Origin: Tetranychus cinnabarinus | Taxonomy: Eukaryota; Arthropoda; Arachnida; Trombidiformes; Tetranychidae | Direction: 5' to 3' | DNA: 64,000 nucleotides | NCBI GenBank assembly: GCA_022266195.1 | Contig: WHVY01000005.1 | Coordinates: forward strand, 5,084,001 to 5,148,000 | In this document: in pieces, positions 34,401 through 46,300 of the stretch | Layout of the letters: every line of letters starts with the position of its first letter | Position numbering within the stretch: the stretch's first letter is position 1 | Notes under the pieces: generated by a model | Databases searched by the model: none | What the model saw: only the letters and a program-made list of their open reading frames with translations | Told to the model about the DNA's origin: nothing | Made by a program: the position numbers and the translations under genes

Positions 34401-37400
34401 TTTGATTCCAAAATGCATTTGACAAATGAGACTTTCAATCAAAGTAATATAAGGGAGAATCCCTTACTTTGGACAATAAATCTTCCACCTCTTTCTTAAA
34501 TTGAATGATTAATTGTTTGAATATTTTTTGCTTCATTTTAATTTCAGAATAATTTCAAACTGCGCTGACTATGGGGAAACCATTGACGTAAACGAGTATA
34601 ATATCTACTGAATTTTCTTCTTGGTTGGATTCTATTTTTAGTGATTGAAGTTAATTTATACGCTCACACGCTTAATTCAGATCTCGGCCTAGAATATATC
34701 ATTGAAAAGGGAAGAAAGGTAAACTCTTCATGTTTTACTTTTTTGTACAACTAAATTGCCAGAATCAGTGTTATTTAGGGTATCGTGTTAGCATTAGTTT
34801 TGATTGACATGAACACGTATAGTAAATTTGTCAATCATATCCAGCAATTTATCAACAGTCAATACTTAAAACCCTTTTGCTTTCAATGTAGCAACAGCAA
34901 CTTAAAGCGGAACCAGATTGGCGACATTGAGGGAAAGAAGCTTTTACAGGCGCTGAAAAAAGCAGCTAAATCTCATTCAAATTGATGATTGAAAGTACAA
35001 TTGGCTCAAATAATGCCTGATGAAAGAATGTCTGAAAAAATTACCTGAGAGTTTCCTTGATAACTCCTTTAACCAAGGTGAAATGTTTGAGATGTTCTTC
35101 ACGAACAGTTCCATTTTTTCCAACAACTGATTCAACTTGTTTCAATATCTTCTCTTGGTATTCAGGATTTTTTGAAAGCAAATAGAGAGCCCATTGAGTT
35201 GCATGTGAAGTCTTCAAATTCAAATTTTCGAGACAAAAAAAACGATAAGTTTCTAAATTGACAATCATTCGTTGTAATGTTGAAATATTAATTCTTATTT
35301 TCTTACCGTATCAGCAGCAGCCAGAAACAAATCTACAATAATTCTAATCAATTCTTCTTGGTCAATCTGTGGTTGGGCCAAGAGCATTTCTAAAACCCCT
35401 CTGGATCCATTCTCTGGATCATCTTGAGCTGCTTTAACATTCTCTTCGACATAACTTCGAGCTGTATTGAAATTTCATTATTGAAAAACATTTAAATATT
35501 AGTAATGGTAGAGTTGATCGATTTAACTATTGGAAAATTACCTAATCTGAGGGCTTGATCTGCAGCTTCCATAAATCGTTGCCAAACTGGGAGATTAAAA
35601 CGTTGAGCCAAGCGTGCAGGAAGAAGAGTCAATTTAGCAGACTCTACAAATAATTGTTGAACACACTGGACAAAGAGGTGTACTTGATCCATTTTATGAG
35701 TTTTATATCGTAAATCATGAGAAGTTTCAACGCAACCCAAACGACGACCAAAAATCATTGTAGATAACGCTGTTACATTAATAAAAGATGGAAATATTGA
35801 TTATTGCTTAACATAAGGTAATAAAATTTAAAGTTTAAAAATAAATCATAAAAGACTGTTCATATGAACCATCTTTCTCACATTAATTGCTGATAATCTT
35901 TTTTTATTTTATCCTTTCACAGGAATCAGTAATTGGAAAGTCTATCAATCATTTAACCATCTAATCAAATATGCTTTTGGTAAAACATCAGAAGCCTGGG
36001 ATTTTACAAATTGAAATATTATGGAAAAGGCTCGGATAATCTTAAACGTATGCTCGGTAATCGACTGGAAGCAAGTATATTCTAATGGCTTTTCTACTCA
36101 ATAATTATTGAAAATTTGAATCCATGGTCAAAGAAAGCCAGAAAAGAAAGTGAATAAGACTTTTGGAAGGCAAAAGAAAGAGAAGTCAAGCAGAAAAAGA
36201 GAACCAGAGAAAGCAAGTGTCCCGAAAAAGGAAAGAAGCAAGAAAAAGCAAGGAAAGAAGGAAAGAAAAGTGAAGAGAGAAAAAGAAAGAGAAAGTAATG
36301 GAAACCACGACCATGACCATGACCTAGAGTCTGGTAAAGTAATAGATTTCCTCTGCTAGACGGTTTCCCCAATTTATCTTCTTCTTCTTCTTCTTCAAAA
36401 TTACCTAGAGAAGAGCTTCTTAGCCTTGAGAAAAAAAGGTTTTCTTTATAACTCTCACACTTACAAAAGTAGAGCCCAAGAAGAAAAGTTATGGAAGATT
36501 GAGAACCATTTAGAGGAAAAGTAAGCAAATTATCCAATGTTTTTGATTATGGACAGTAAATCGATATATCAAGTAATCGATTTCAAGGTCAAGTTTACGG
36601 TTTCATTGTTTGCAAAATGAGGCTAAATCAATAAACAATATGTCAATATGTCAATATTTTATCTACCTTTGCTTAGACTAAATCTATTCTTATTTTTCTC
36701 TTTCTCAGGTTAAATCTTAAAGGACATTCTCTCTGTGTCCATGTGAATTTCCGTTCTCCTGTGCAAACCAAAGATTTAAGTTTTTCTAGAGAGTGGTCGG
36801 AACCTGTGAAATTCACTCATCACGCACTAAATGTCCATTTTATGTAAAATACCAGTTTTATTTTAAAACGTAAGTTTATGTTTTTCAATGAAGGTTACTG
36901 CATATTCTTAGACTAATTTAAGTATATTTCTCTCTTTTTTTTTGTTGCAGCTTTGCATTTAATTTACGCAGATTTTCAGCCAAGGCGAGGATTGGTCAGA
37001 AAATACAAAATTAAAATTAAGTCAAGACGAAAAGTACAAATATGCAAAGTTTATCTGGGAAGATTGTCACTGGGTTAAGATTTGGTTGGCATTTTAATAA
37101 CAGGTATTGCAAGCAGGTCGATGTGAAATAAATAAGGCCGCAACAGAGGTTGAATACAAGAATAAGTAAACGCATGGTTGGCCTAATTGTTCCTAGAATT
37201 TATAAGACAAAGGTCAATTGATAATGATGATGATAGTAATTATGATCATTTCGTAAGTGGATATCATCCAGGGTTGACCTTGAATCTTATCACTGGGTGA
37301 AAGTTTTCTCTCTTCTTCTCTTCAAGAAAATTATCTTTGAATAGTAATAACATGCAATTTGAGCACATCGAATTTACAAAAATCTGAGAATCAACGAGTT

Positions 37401-40400
37401 TGGCTTTTCTTATGCCATCATCACAATTATCATCATCATTATCATCTTACAAGTCAAGGTAAGGTAAACCCAGTCTTCACTAAACAGTTGGGTTGCACTT
37501 TTTTTTAATATTCACTGTTTCTAGGCACTTCTAAAAAATTCAACCTTAGATTCATATGTCCATAGCTAAATGAATATTTTCTTACCTCACACTTCTTTTT
37601 TTTCAGCTCATTACTTATAAAGAGATGATTACCTTGGATTAGCTTTCATCCTTTGCACTCAATCAAATACTCATAAACTGCGCAGCAAAAAAAGGAACCA
37701 AAAAAGGTAAATGAACAAAAAAGCTCCATTTAATCAAATTCAATTCAGTTCAATTTTATATGAGTATCATCTGCACATAATACCGTTTATCATTATTTGA
37801 ACCTCTTAATAATTTTTCTTTTGCTCGCCTCTCGAATTTTATTTTCCTTTCACAATTCAGTTTCTGTTTTCTGGACATCGAACCAGGTCACAAAAATTTT
37901 ATTTACCTAAACTTTGACATGAAGCTTTCAAGGTTAGTCATATTTATGCATCATTCAGCTGAATTATCCAAAGCCCGAAGGGACAACATCAGAATGAATT
38001 TATCGCTTTTTAATGCCTCTCTAAGTTTTTGGTTTAAGCATACAGCAATGATAACCATTTCTTGAAACAATGCAATGGGATGAACTTTTATTTCAACTAG
38101 AAGATAGCTAATCATGGATTTCAAGTAAAGTGTCATTTTTTATCATCTCTTTGCCTTCTTCTCATCTTTTCATTTCTTGTTTCTATTTTCAGAGTCTACA
38201 GAAAGAATGGTGATTACATTTTGAATTGGTAGTGTCAAGTATAGAATATTGCTTTTCACTTTATTCAATAACCTTAATTTGCTTTCAACTTGGACCCCTT
38301 TCTAGACTGAAAACCAGTTAAACTACAAACTCTATGATGACCAATAGCATTCAATTGACACACCTTGAAGTCAAAAGTAACTGCAGTGAAAGTCTTGCAG
38401 TGGTTTGCAACTTTAAAATCAACCTTGAGAGTTATCATGGAAAATCTTGCTTAAGAAATTTCATATTCAGAATTCTGTAAGCACATTCCAAGACAAAGGA
38501 TTCAAATTGAAACGGACTGAGCAAGAAAAATGAACTTACATTCAATAGACCAGTTATAAAGCTCTCTTTCCAGTTGAGTTAAAAGACCTGAGCGACCATT
38601 TTCGTCTTTGTTGGACTCAACCAAACTGCTCCATTTATTTAATACATCAGTTACGACTTCGTTGAATGACTCAGTATATTCCGAAATTATGGGTTGCGCT
38701 AAGAATACCTTGTTCATTCCTTTTCTTCGCCTTTCCCACTCTGGTCCATCCCTGTAGATCAAAGTTACAATTTGCGAAAAGAAAAAAAAACAGAATGTTT
38801 TAGATGACGAGAAGGAAATTATAATGTAATGATCATAAAGTAAAATGGAATAAGGAATGCTGGAGAATCTAAACGCGCAACAAAATTAATGATGAAGATT
38901 AAATTGTCTTCCTCATTATATCCAGTTATGGGTATTAGGTCGAGATATTTGTCAACATTACGTCCGTAAACATCAACCTAAACGTCACGTCAACAAATAA
39001 CAGTCAAATATTGCACTTTCTGGACGCAAATAGCCGTAATGCTCATCATAATCAGCGATACGTATTTTTTATTATAAACATCCCACTAAATCTCCGCTTG
39101 TGCATTTCAACCGTTTTTTGCATAATCTGATCACCTGGAAGCATTTGATCAAACTTGAACAGTAATCATAATTCGATCGGATTGCTCTTGACCTTGATTG
39201 GCATTATCAGACAGACATCAATACCCATCGTCGCTATACTCATAGTCATAATCAATGTAAAATTGAGCCAACAATCAAATTATTTTCATCGTTCTTCACT
39301 AAATGAATCGCCATCTCTACATTTAAACCTTTTTGTTTTTACTGTTACAATTTCATTGTAAATTGTTCCTGTTTGACTACATCGATTTCAATTGACTGTT
39401 GCGATGAAAACTTGAAAGATAATCAAATGTAAAGAGCTGCAACTACATCACTTGATGACAATTAAGGACTATTTATTTGTTTATTTATCATTAACGGTTT
39501 TGTAGACCTTGTTATCAACTTTTTATCGATAAAAATCATGTTTAAATACAGAAACTAATTGACTTATTATGTTTGTTTATGCTATACATAGGATACAGGA
39601 TACCGATGGCTTTCAACGAAAAATTTCAAATCAAAATCCAGTTGTTATTGGAATCAAAATTACACAATTGAGCAACACTATCATTAATAACCTCGGCCCA
39701 CTAAAACAATTAACAGGCAGATTACAATATTTTATTATATACATGATTATGAGGCTATATTAACACAAAAAAAGAATCCAAAAAACTTCTTTTTCTCTTC
39801 AATCTTCAGTATTTTCAAGGTTTCTCTTGAATATATTTTCTAATCAATAAATTGCATAACATTTAATTGTATGTTTTGAGGTGTCAATCATCTTAAAAAA
39901 AGATTTGCAATGATAAATTATCTCACCTGATCAGGAATAAATCATATTTCGAGAAAAATTAAAGAGGAAAAAAGAGGAGCGAGGAGAAATTAATGATTAT
40001 TAATTATCCTCTTCTTCCCATTGAAATCTATGGAGAAACTTGACAGATTGACTGTGAACATCACATAAAAAACAGTTAACTTTGAATAGAAACTAAATCT
40101 GACAAGAGAAGAAAAAAAAAGAAAAAAAATCATCTCTTCATTATCTTTTCACTTTTTACTCTTTTCCAAGGGCAAATCATCTTCTTCCGTGATTTTGCAA
40201 TAAAGGTATTCTGGTTAAGTTTACCTATGTAATTGGCGTCAATTATCATCAACAAAAAAGTCCCTAAAATCTGAAAATGATTCATTGAGTACGGGCGAAA
40301 ACTCATTTCCTTGTTTCTCAACGAACTGAACACCCTTTTACATGCATTTTACTTGTATTTCAATCATTTTTACATATCAATCAAGGTCACTTTTGGAAAC

Positions 40401-42230
40401 ATTTCCGGATTATAAAGATATTTCATTAAAACGTTGTTCAAATTTCATTCATTTCTCTGTAAACCAGTGACCCACTGTGAGACGAGAAGAGAAAGTAAGA
40501 AAAAGTGAAAGTGAAAAGCAAAAAAAAGGTAATATTCAGACGCAAATATTTCTTCCTTCCAAGGTTAACCTCGGTGGGTGAGCTTATTAAACATGTCGTC
40601 AGTAGTTACGATAATTTAATAAATTTTTCTTCTTTTTTTTGCATTTTCTCTCTTTTTAATCAATAATTTTGACAGAGATAAATTGTAAGATTCATCACTT
40701 GAAAAGCATTGAATATGAGATTCATCGATATATTGTAAATATATCGATATTAAACAAAACTAGTGAAAAGCAAGTGAATGTGAAGCTTATACGGACGATA
40801 GTTTTAGGTTGTTTTTTGGTTGCTTTAAAGTGATGAGTATTTAGTAAACAAGTGATGTACGAAAAAGGAAGAAATGAAATAAAACTGTTTAACTTGATTA
40901 ACTTGCTTGGTTCGGCCTTTCCAACGGAAGTTACCTCTAAGGCAATATTACAACAAAATAACGGTTTGGGACAGTTAAAAGAGATAAACAGGTAAGAGGT
41001 AAATTATTTGTTTACATTCAAAGTGAAAATGGCGTGAATAAAAGATAAAATGATGTAAAAAAGAAAAGAAAAGAAAATAGAAAAAAGAAGAAAAATTAAA
41101 TAAAAACCGTAAAAAATATGCTTAAGGCACAAGATTAACTGCATTGCAAAAACGTAAACAAATCTAAATGGTAACCCTGTTGATTATGATGAAGATGATG
41201 AAGATTATCATGTTGTTTTTTTCTCTCTCTCTCTCTTCATCATCGTCATGATCTAATTTTTTTTCGGGGTCGGTGAAAATAGAAAGAAAAAGAAAGTAAA
41301 GTATCAAAATTCAAATGAAAGGTGTTGAGATGTGTTGGGAACAGATGAAGAGTAAGAAACAGGTAAAAAAGATGATACTGGTGATAAAACAGATTTGTAG
41401 TGAATTAGAGCAAATTGAATTTAAATGCAATTAACTTACATAAAAAAGAGGCCTCGCTTGACACCGGTAATCTCGTTATAAATGGTCCATGCCTCAGGAA
41501 CCATATGATTAGGAAATCTTCCCTCATTGGAATAAACCTTTTGTACCATTGAACTATCAGCAATGAAAACACACTCAGTGGGTCCTAATTTTTCTCTATA
41601 AATGGGTCCTAACTCTTTATGACGTGAATCACAATATTCATGTAGATGTGCGGCTCCACCAAAAGCCATTAGAGTTAATGTTGTACCGACTACTGGATAA
41701 CTTTTAGGTGTTGGCATCTCTTCAAAGGGTTGTGCACTCGAATAATTGGGACATTTTAATTGGTGAATATCTTTGTAAACTAATCTTCCATCCATTCCAC
41801 TATTATTGACTGATGACTGAGCAAACTGTTTGGAACCTGAAAACGGACATTGGGATTGCATTTCATCTCCAACATATCTGGTTGTTGTAAAATCGTCCGT
41901 CGTTTCAAGCTGCCATTCTGATGGATCATTAATACGATTGACTGGACACGAGTCTGTCACTAGTTCAGTGGGAAATACAGGTGAAGATGGTTTCGTTTGG
42001 ATTGTCGATGGAATAGCTCTTGAAGTGGATGACAATTTCAAGGAAACTAATGCTTTGGATGGTGATAGAAGTGTCGTTGACAATTTTTGATCACAGGATT
42101 TACTGGTTCGGTGGGTTTGTGCCAATTTACACCAAGTTTGGGTTAACTGCTTTCGAAATGTTGGTGATGCCAATGAGGACGAAGGATAATAACCTGCACA
42201 TAGAAGGCTCTGGGTTGCCTTGAGAGCCAT
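31440..42230 (-). CDS. CYP315A1: Mitochondrial-clan cytochrome P450, CYP315A1 (shadow)-like
   Basis: Eight exons (42230-41440, 38751-38540, 35769-35542, 35461-35307, 35211-35045, 32337-32259, 32166-31960, 31559-31440) join in frame to 652 residues. P450 marks are all present: GLFFMDGPEWERRRKG (helix C area), FGRRLG, the I-helix AAADTTSH, ETLR (K-helix ExxR, 515-518), PERW, and the heme loop PFGLGIRSCVGRR with the Cys ligand near residue 597. The basic residues after the C-helix and R-rich loops fit the mitochondrial clan. The FPNHMVPEAWTIYNE/RGLFFMDG pattern suggests CYP315A1, an ecdysteroid 2-hydroxylase; subfamily is from memory and less sure than 'P450'. The N-terminus is unusually long (about 170 residues, Ser/Thr/Pro-rich, before PTPKSYPVVG). 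Three introns are 2.7-2.8 kb, unlike neighbours. Confidence 0.85.
33915..34985 (+). CDS. Exon-like pieces nested in a P450 intron, opposite strand
   Basis: Three plus-strand segments with good splice borders lie inside the P450 intron 32338-35044: 33915-34065 after TCTGTCCAG; 34642-34718 between TATTTTTAG and GTAAAC; 34779-34985 after TTATTTAG, ending in TGA. Phases agree across all three; the first junction forms an ATG. Translation contains YGPANQRAHLKPSLDSL, LEFPPWESIN, LYAHTLNSDLGLEYIIEKG and a basic end (KKLLQALKKAAKSHSN). I recognise no family. It could be a small nested gene or the remains of a transposon ORF. The first exon's link to the other two is the weakest point. Confidence 0.35.
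35990..41439. other. P450 long introns: mostly noncoding, with purine-rich runs
   Basis: Covers P450 intron 1 (38752-41439), intron 2 (35770-38539) and the small exon between them. A purine-rich stretch at 36130-36300 (AGAAAG-type) reads as a lysine/glutamate ORF on the plus strand but is low complexity. A perfect 11-bp inverted repeat lies at 40724-40748. After the acceptor-like TTTCACAG near 35930 a short protein-like stretch (NWKVYQSFNHLIKYAFG) ends at a stop, perhaps a transposon trace. Confidence 0.5.
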
Positions 42231-42963
42231 ACCATAAAACAAAACGTATAATCACCGTAAAAAAAATTATCAAGAAATGAAGTGAGAAGAAGAAAAAGAA
42301 AAAGTGGAAACAAAGAAAACAGAGAAAACAGAGAGACAGTAAGAGTTGAAAATGAGCTTGAAGTAATCACGTAAGTTGATGGATAAAAATGAAGGTTTTA
42401 TAAATATTTTGTTAATTTTTTGTTTAGTTAATAGTAATTTTTGCAGTTGACGATTACAATTATTAATTTATTAATTAATGTTTAACTTCAATAGGAAGGG
42501 TAAAATAAGCTATTGAATAACAATGATAACAATGGGAGACTTTGGGTAAATTCAAGTGGCACAATGAAGATGTAAACACACTGCAAACAAAACAAGGAAA
42601 GAGATTTATTTTCCAATGGTAAGGAATGAAGTTAACAAAAGGCAAGATAAGTTTATCTATTTTGTTGTTGTTGTTGGTCAATTAATGGTCAAGATTTGAG
42701 GTTGCAATGGTTTTGGAGTTACTGTTAAACATTGAAAATTTGGTAAAGTTGAAGGGAAAAAAAAGTTATCTGTTCATGTAACCAATAACATCCAATTTAC
42801 AAATAAAAATGAAGTTTACTGATATTGAAAATAAAACTGTATTTTCTGTCTTCTTTTTTCTTCTTTCTCTTTCTTGAAAGGTGATGATAACAAAAACAAA
42901 CAACTAGTTCGGCTGGACAACCGATTTATTATACTTTCGTTTATTTACGGACTCACGATATAA

Positions 42964-43330
42964 AAAGAGAGATCAGGAAAGAAAGAGAGAAAGAAGAAGA
43001 AGATGATGAAGATGAAGATGGGGATGAGGATGAAAATGAAGACGAAGACAAAGATGAGAATGAGAATGAAGATGAGGATGAAAATAAAGATGAAGATGAA
43101 AATGAGGATGAAGATGATGAAAACGAAAGAGAAGCTACAGTGAGAATGATAAGAAGAGAGGGAGGAATGAAAGAGAAAAGAGGGGATGGAGATTATGAGA
43201 GAGAGAGAGAGAGAATGAGTGAGAGATGATACAAGGTGAGAGTCTAGGTGGGTAAATGAATGAGAGTGAGAGAGAGTATGGAAGAGAGATGATTTTGGGT
43301 GAGTATGGAAGAGATTCAGAAAGGTAAGTG
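42964..43330. repeat. Purine-rich GAT/GAA/GAGA low-complexity repeat
   Basis: The plus strand is almost entirely purine plus T: AGAAAG runs, then about 130 bp of imperfect GATGAA/GATGAG hexamers, then GAGAGA runs. Read as protein it gives an Asp/Glu/Asn string, which is an artefact. It lies 0.7-1.1 kb upstream of the P450 start and could affect that promoter (GAGA-type binding); this is speculation. Confidence 0.75.
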
Positions 43331-46300
43331 AGTCAGGTTAGGAGGAAGAGAGTAAAGTGGAAGCTTATAAGAGAGTGAGTTAATTTTTCTTTCAAATAGC
43401 GAGCTAGCTAATTGCTATGAATTGAAAATTTATGTATCATGTTGCGTTGATGAAAAAAGTAACGTCAGTTTTATTGAATTAATCGCATCTTTTTCTCCTC
43501 CTCTTCAATCCTCTCTCTCACTTCTCTTTCCCCTTCTATCTGATTTTCATTTGCACACATACACTCACTCTTGTCACTTGTAATTGTTGGATAATTTAAA
43601 GATATGTATTCTTTGTTATCATGTATTCCAGTCCATAACTGGAGGAGATCCAAAAGTACAAGGAGTGTCAACTGGATACAACAATAAAAGGTATCAACAG
43701 GTAGCAGATAAATTGCTGTCGATACAACATCTTGTGGTTTTGACCATTATCCATGGACTTTAGAGAAGACCTTAATACAAGGAGACATTTTAAAAGCCAA
43801 AAAATAAGTAGACTAAATAATCTAAATAGACGTTGGTCTGGTCCAAAATTAAAGATGATCCGATCAGCTATAGATTTTGTTCTTGTTTTTGTTTCTCTAC
43901 AGTGTTTCTCTCTTCCAGTACAGTAACCAATGAAATATATTAATCACCGAAAATGGTAATATTGACTTAGATCCGATTGTAAGATAAGATCAACTTTTCA
44001 TGTAAAAAAATTGGTAAATGTTGAATGCATCTAGAAAAAAAGAAATAAGAAAAGATGATGATCAGAATTTATTACAGGTGATTATATTTTTCCTTAACAA
44101 ACTTAACTTGATCTTTTTTGATTGATTAGCCAATGGTGGTCATCATCATTTTTTTCCTAAATGGTCATCTCACTGGTCAATTAAAACTAGATGATAAAAC
44201 TAGAGTAGACAAGTTTAACAAGTTCAGTAACTATTGACAAATGAAAAATGAAAACAAAATTGACAAATCATGCAAATTCAATTCAATATATCGATAGTAT
44301 ATCGAACGTATTTTCACATCGTTTTTACAGTTTGAGTTTAAATAATTGTCAGAATAGCGTTCTTCATTTATTTATTTACTATTAAATTAATTTAACTGGA
44401 TTTATCACCATTTTTAGCTTCAATAGCAACCATGTTATTAAAACAATGTAAGTTTATATCAAGTTTAACTTTAAATTTTTTGCTTTTTACTCACACTGAA
44501 TCGAAGCTTATCCAGCTACTGTTATTTATTTGATGAATGGCAGAGGAAAAGTTGCTCTGAAAGGTTTACCTTAAAGCCTTCTGATGTAAATGATTACAAT
44601 TATCTACATTGGTTTGATAAATTGTACCTGATTAATTCACGCCATGGAAAGTTAAAGCTGAAGTTAGCAGCTAAATGATTAGGACCAGTATATCAGGTTC
44701 CGCTAATCATACAAGTAAATGTTCACAAAACCATGATCAGGTGGAGTTTTTGCAGCAAAAAAAGAAAGAGATAATAATCCAATATCTCAGAATAATGATG
44801 ATAAAGAAAGTAAAAGACAAGTTCATGGCAAAATTCAGCGGCAGGTTTCTTGATGAACCTGAACTTTGTTAATGAAAAAAAGTTTAAGCTTTCATCCTTT
44901 CTCATCTTCATGTTAATATATATAACTCATGTTAATCACACAAGAATCTGACAAAAGGGCAAAGAAAAGGAAAAGTGAGAAAAGTGAAATTCACATGACC
45001 AAAGGTAAATCTTTACACTTTTTAATAGCAATTTAGCTTTTTCTACAGCTCATCTCGTCTGTTAATAATGATGACATTCAAAATGACATTGATTACTCAT
45101 AATAGTGGGCAGAGTTGAGGGTGATCTATTGAACATACACTTGTACTTTCAAGTAGTGACTAAACTTGCTAGATTAAGGTCAATAAGAGAAAAATCACAG
45201 AGATTTTCTTCTTTTTCTTCATGATCTTCTTCTCACTCTAATCACTTCACCTTGTGATATATATGCATTCATAAATATACTATTGCATGTTACCCAAAAT
45301 TAAATGAAAGCGCAAAAGAAAGCCAACTTTGATCATTATCATCAGATTTGTTAATACTTTTTGAATATTATTCTTTGCCTCTTCTTTTCAGTTCTTCTTT
45401 CTTTTTCACTGTCAAGGCCAACCAATTTTTTGGTGAAAAAAGGCGGAAAGTGAGGCCACTTTTGCTTCTACACGAACTAAACTAAACTAGATTTCAACCT
45501 TTCTGTCTTTAAAGTGATGCTCATGATAATGATGAAGATGAGCTGCAGCATAAGTAGGAGCGTAATGCGTAAAAAAGCTAAATGAATTACTAAATGTGAA
45601 TTAGTTAATTGGTCTAACTGATGGATTTTCACTCACTCACTCTATTCCTCTATCACTTTCTCTCGTACACGCACTCTTCTACTATTTTGTTGCTGTTAAT
45701 TTATCATTAATATTATCATTTGATTGATCTAACCAGTTTAGTTTGACGGACTTTCCTTAAAAATTATACTTGCATCAAGAAAAAAGTAATTACTTTGCAC
45801 TAGTGTGAATAAATGTTGGAATATTTGAAAACTAATTTACTAGAAATTGATTTGTTTAAGATCTCTTTTTTTCTCCTCTCTTGCAACAATTAAAACATAG
45901 TAACAGAATAATGAATCAATTTAGAAAATTCTAACATTATCATGAAAATATGATTAGAGTATCTGAGAAACTATTACGCCAAAACTGGTTAGAAGTTTAT
46001 TGATTTTTATCCCCAAAAGTCAGCCTCATTCTGATTACCAGAACGTATTTCATCCGTTAAAAAATAATTTCAAAGATAAGTAAATATTTGTAGATCAGTA
46101 ACGGCTCTTTCACCATATTTATTGGTGTGTAACAAAAGTACTTGATGGCAAACACGGCCAATGACTAACGTCGATAATGCCAGTTCAACATTTCCTCTCA
46201 TCGGTACATTAAGCTTCACCTGATGATACAAGCTAGGTGTGATACAACAATGGGAAATGAGAGTAAAAAATGTTAACCAAATGGTGAGGGCGATCATTAC

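Noticed and set aside
36094..36537. Overlapping ORFs on both strands, one lysine-rich and one Ser/Phe-rich
   Set aside because: Both come from a purine-rich low-complexity run within a P450 intron; neither has protein-like mixed composition.
37951..38136. Minus-strand ORF between P450 exons 2 and 3 as a missing P450 exon
   Set aside because: Exons at 38540 and 35769 join directly in phase and give continuous P450 sequence; this ORF has no P450 motif.
43000..43200. Acidic Asp/Glu/Asn-rich reading frame on the plus strand
   Set aside because: It is a translation of the GATGAA-type repeat, with no start context, no domain and no splice partners.
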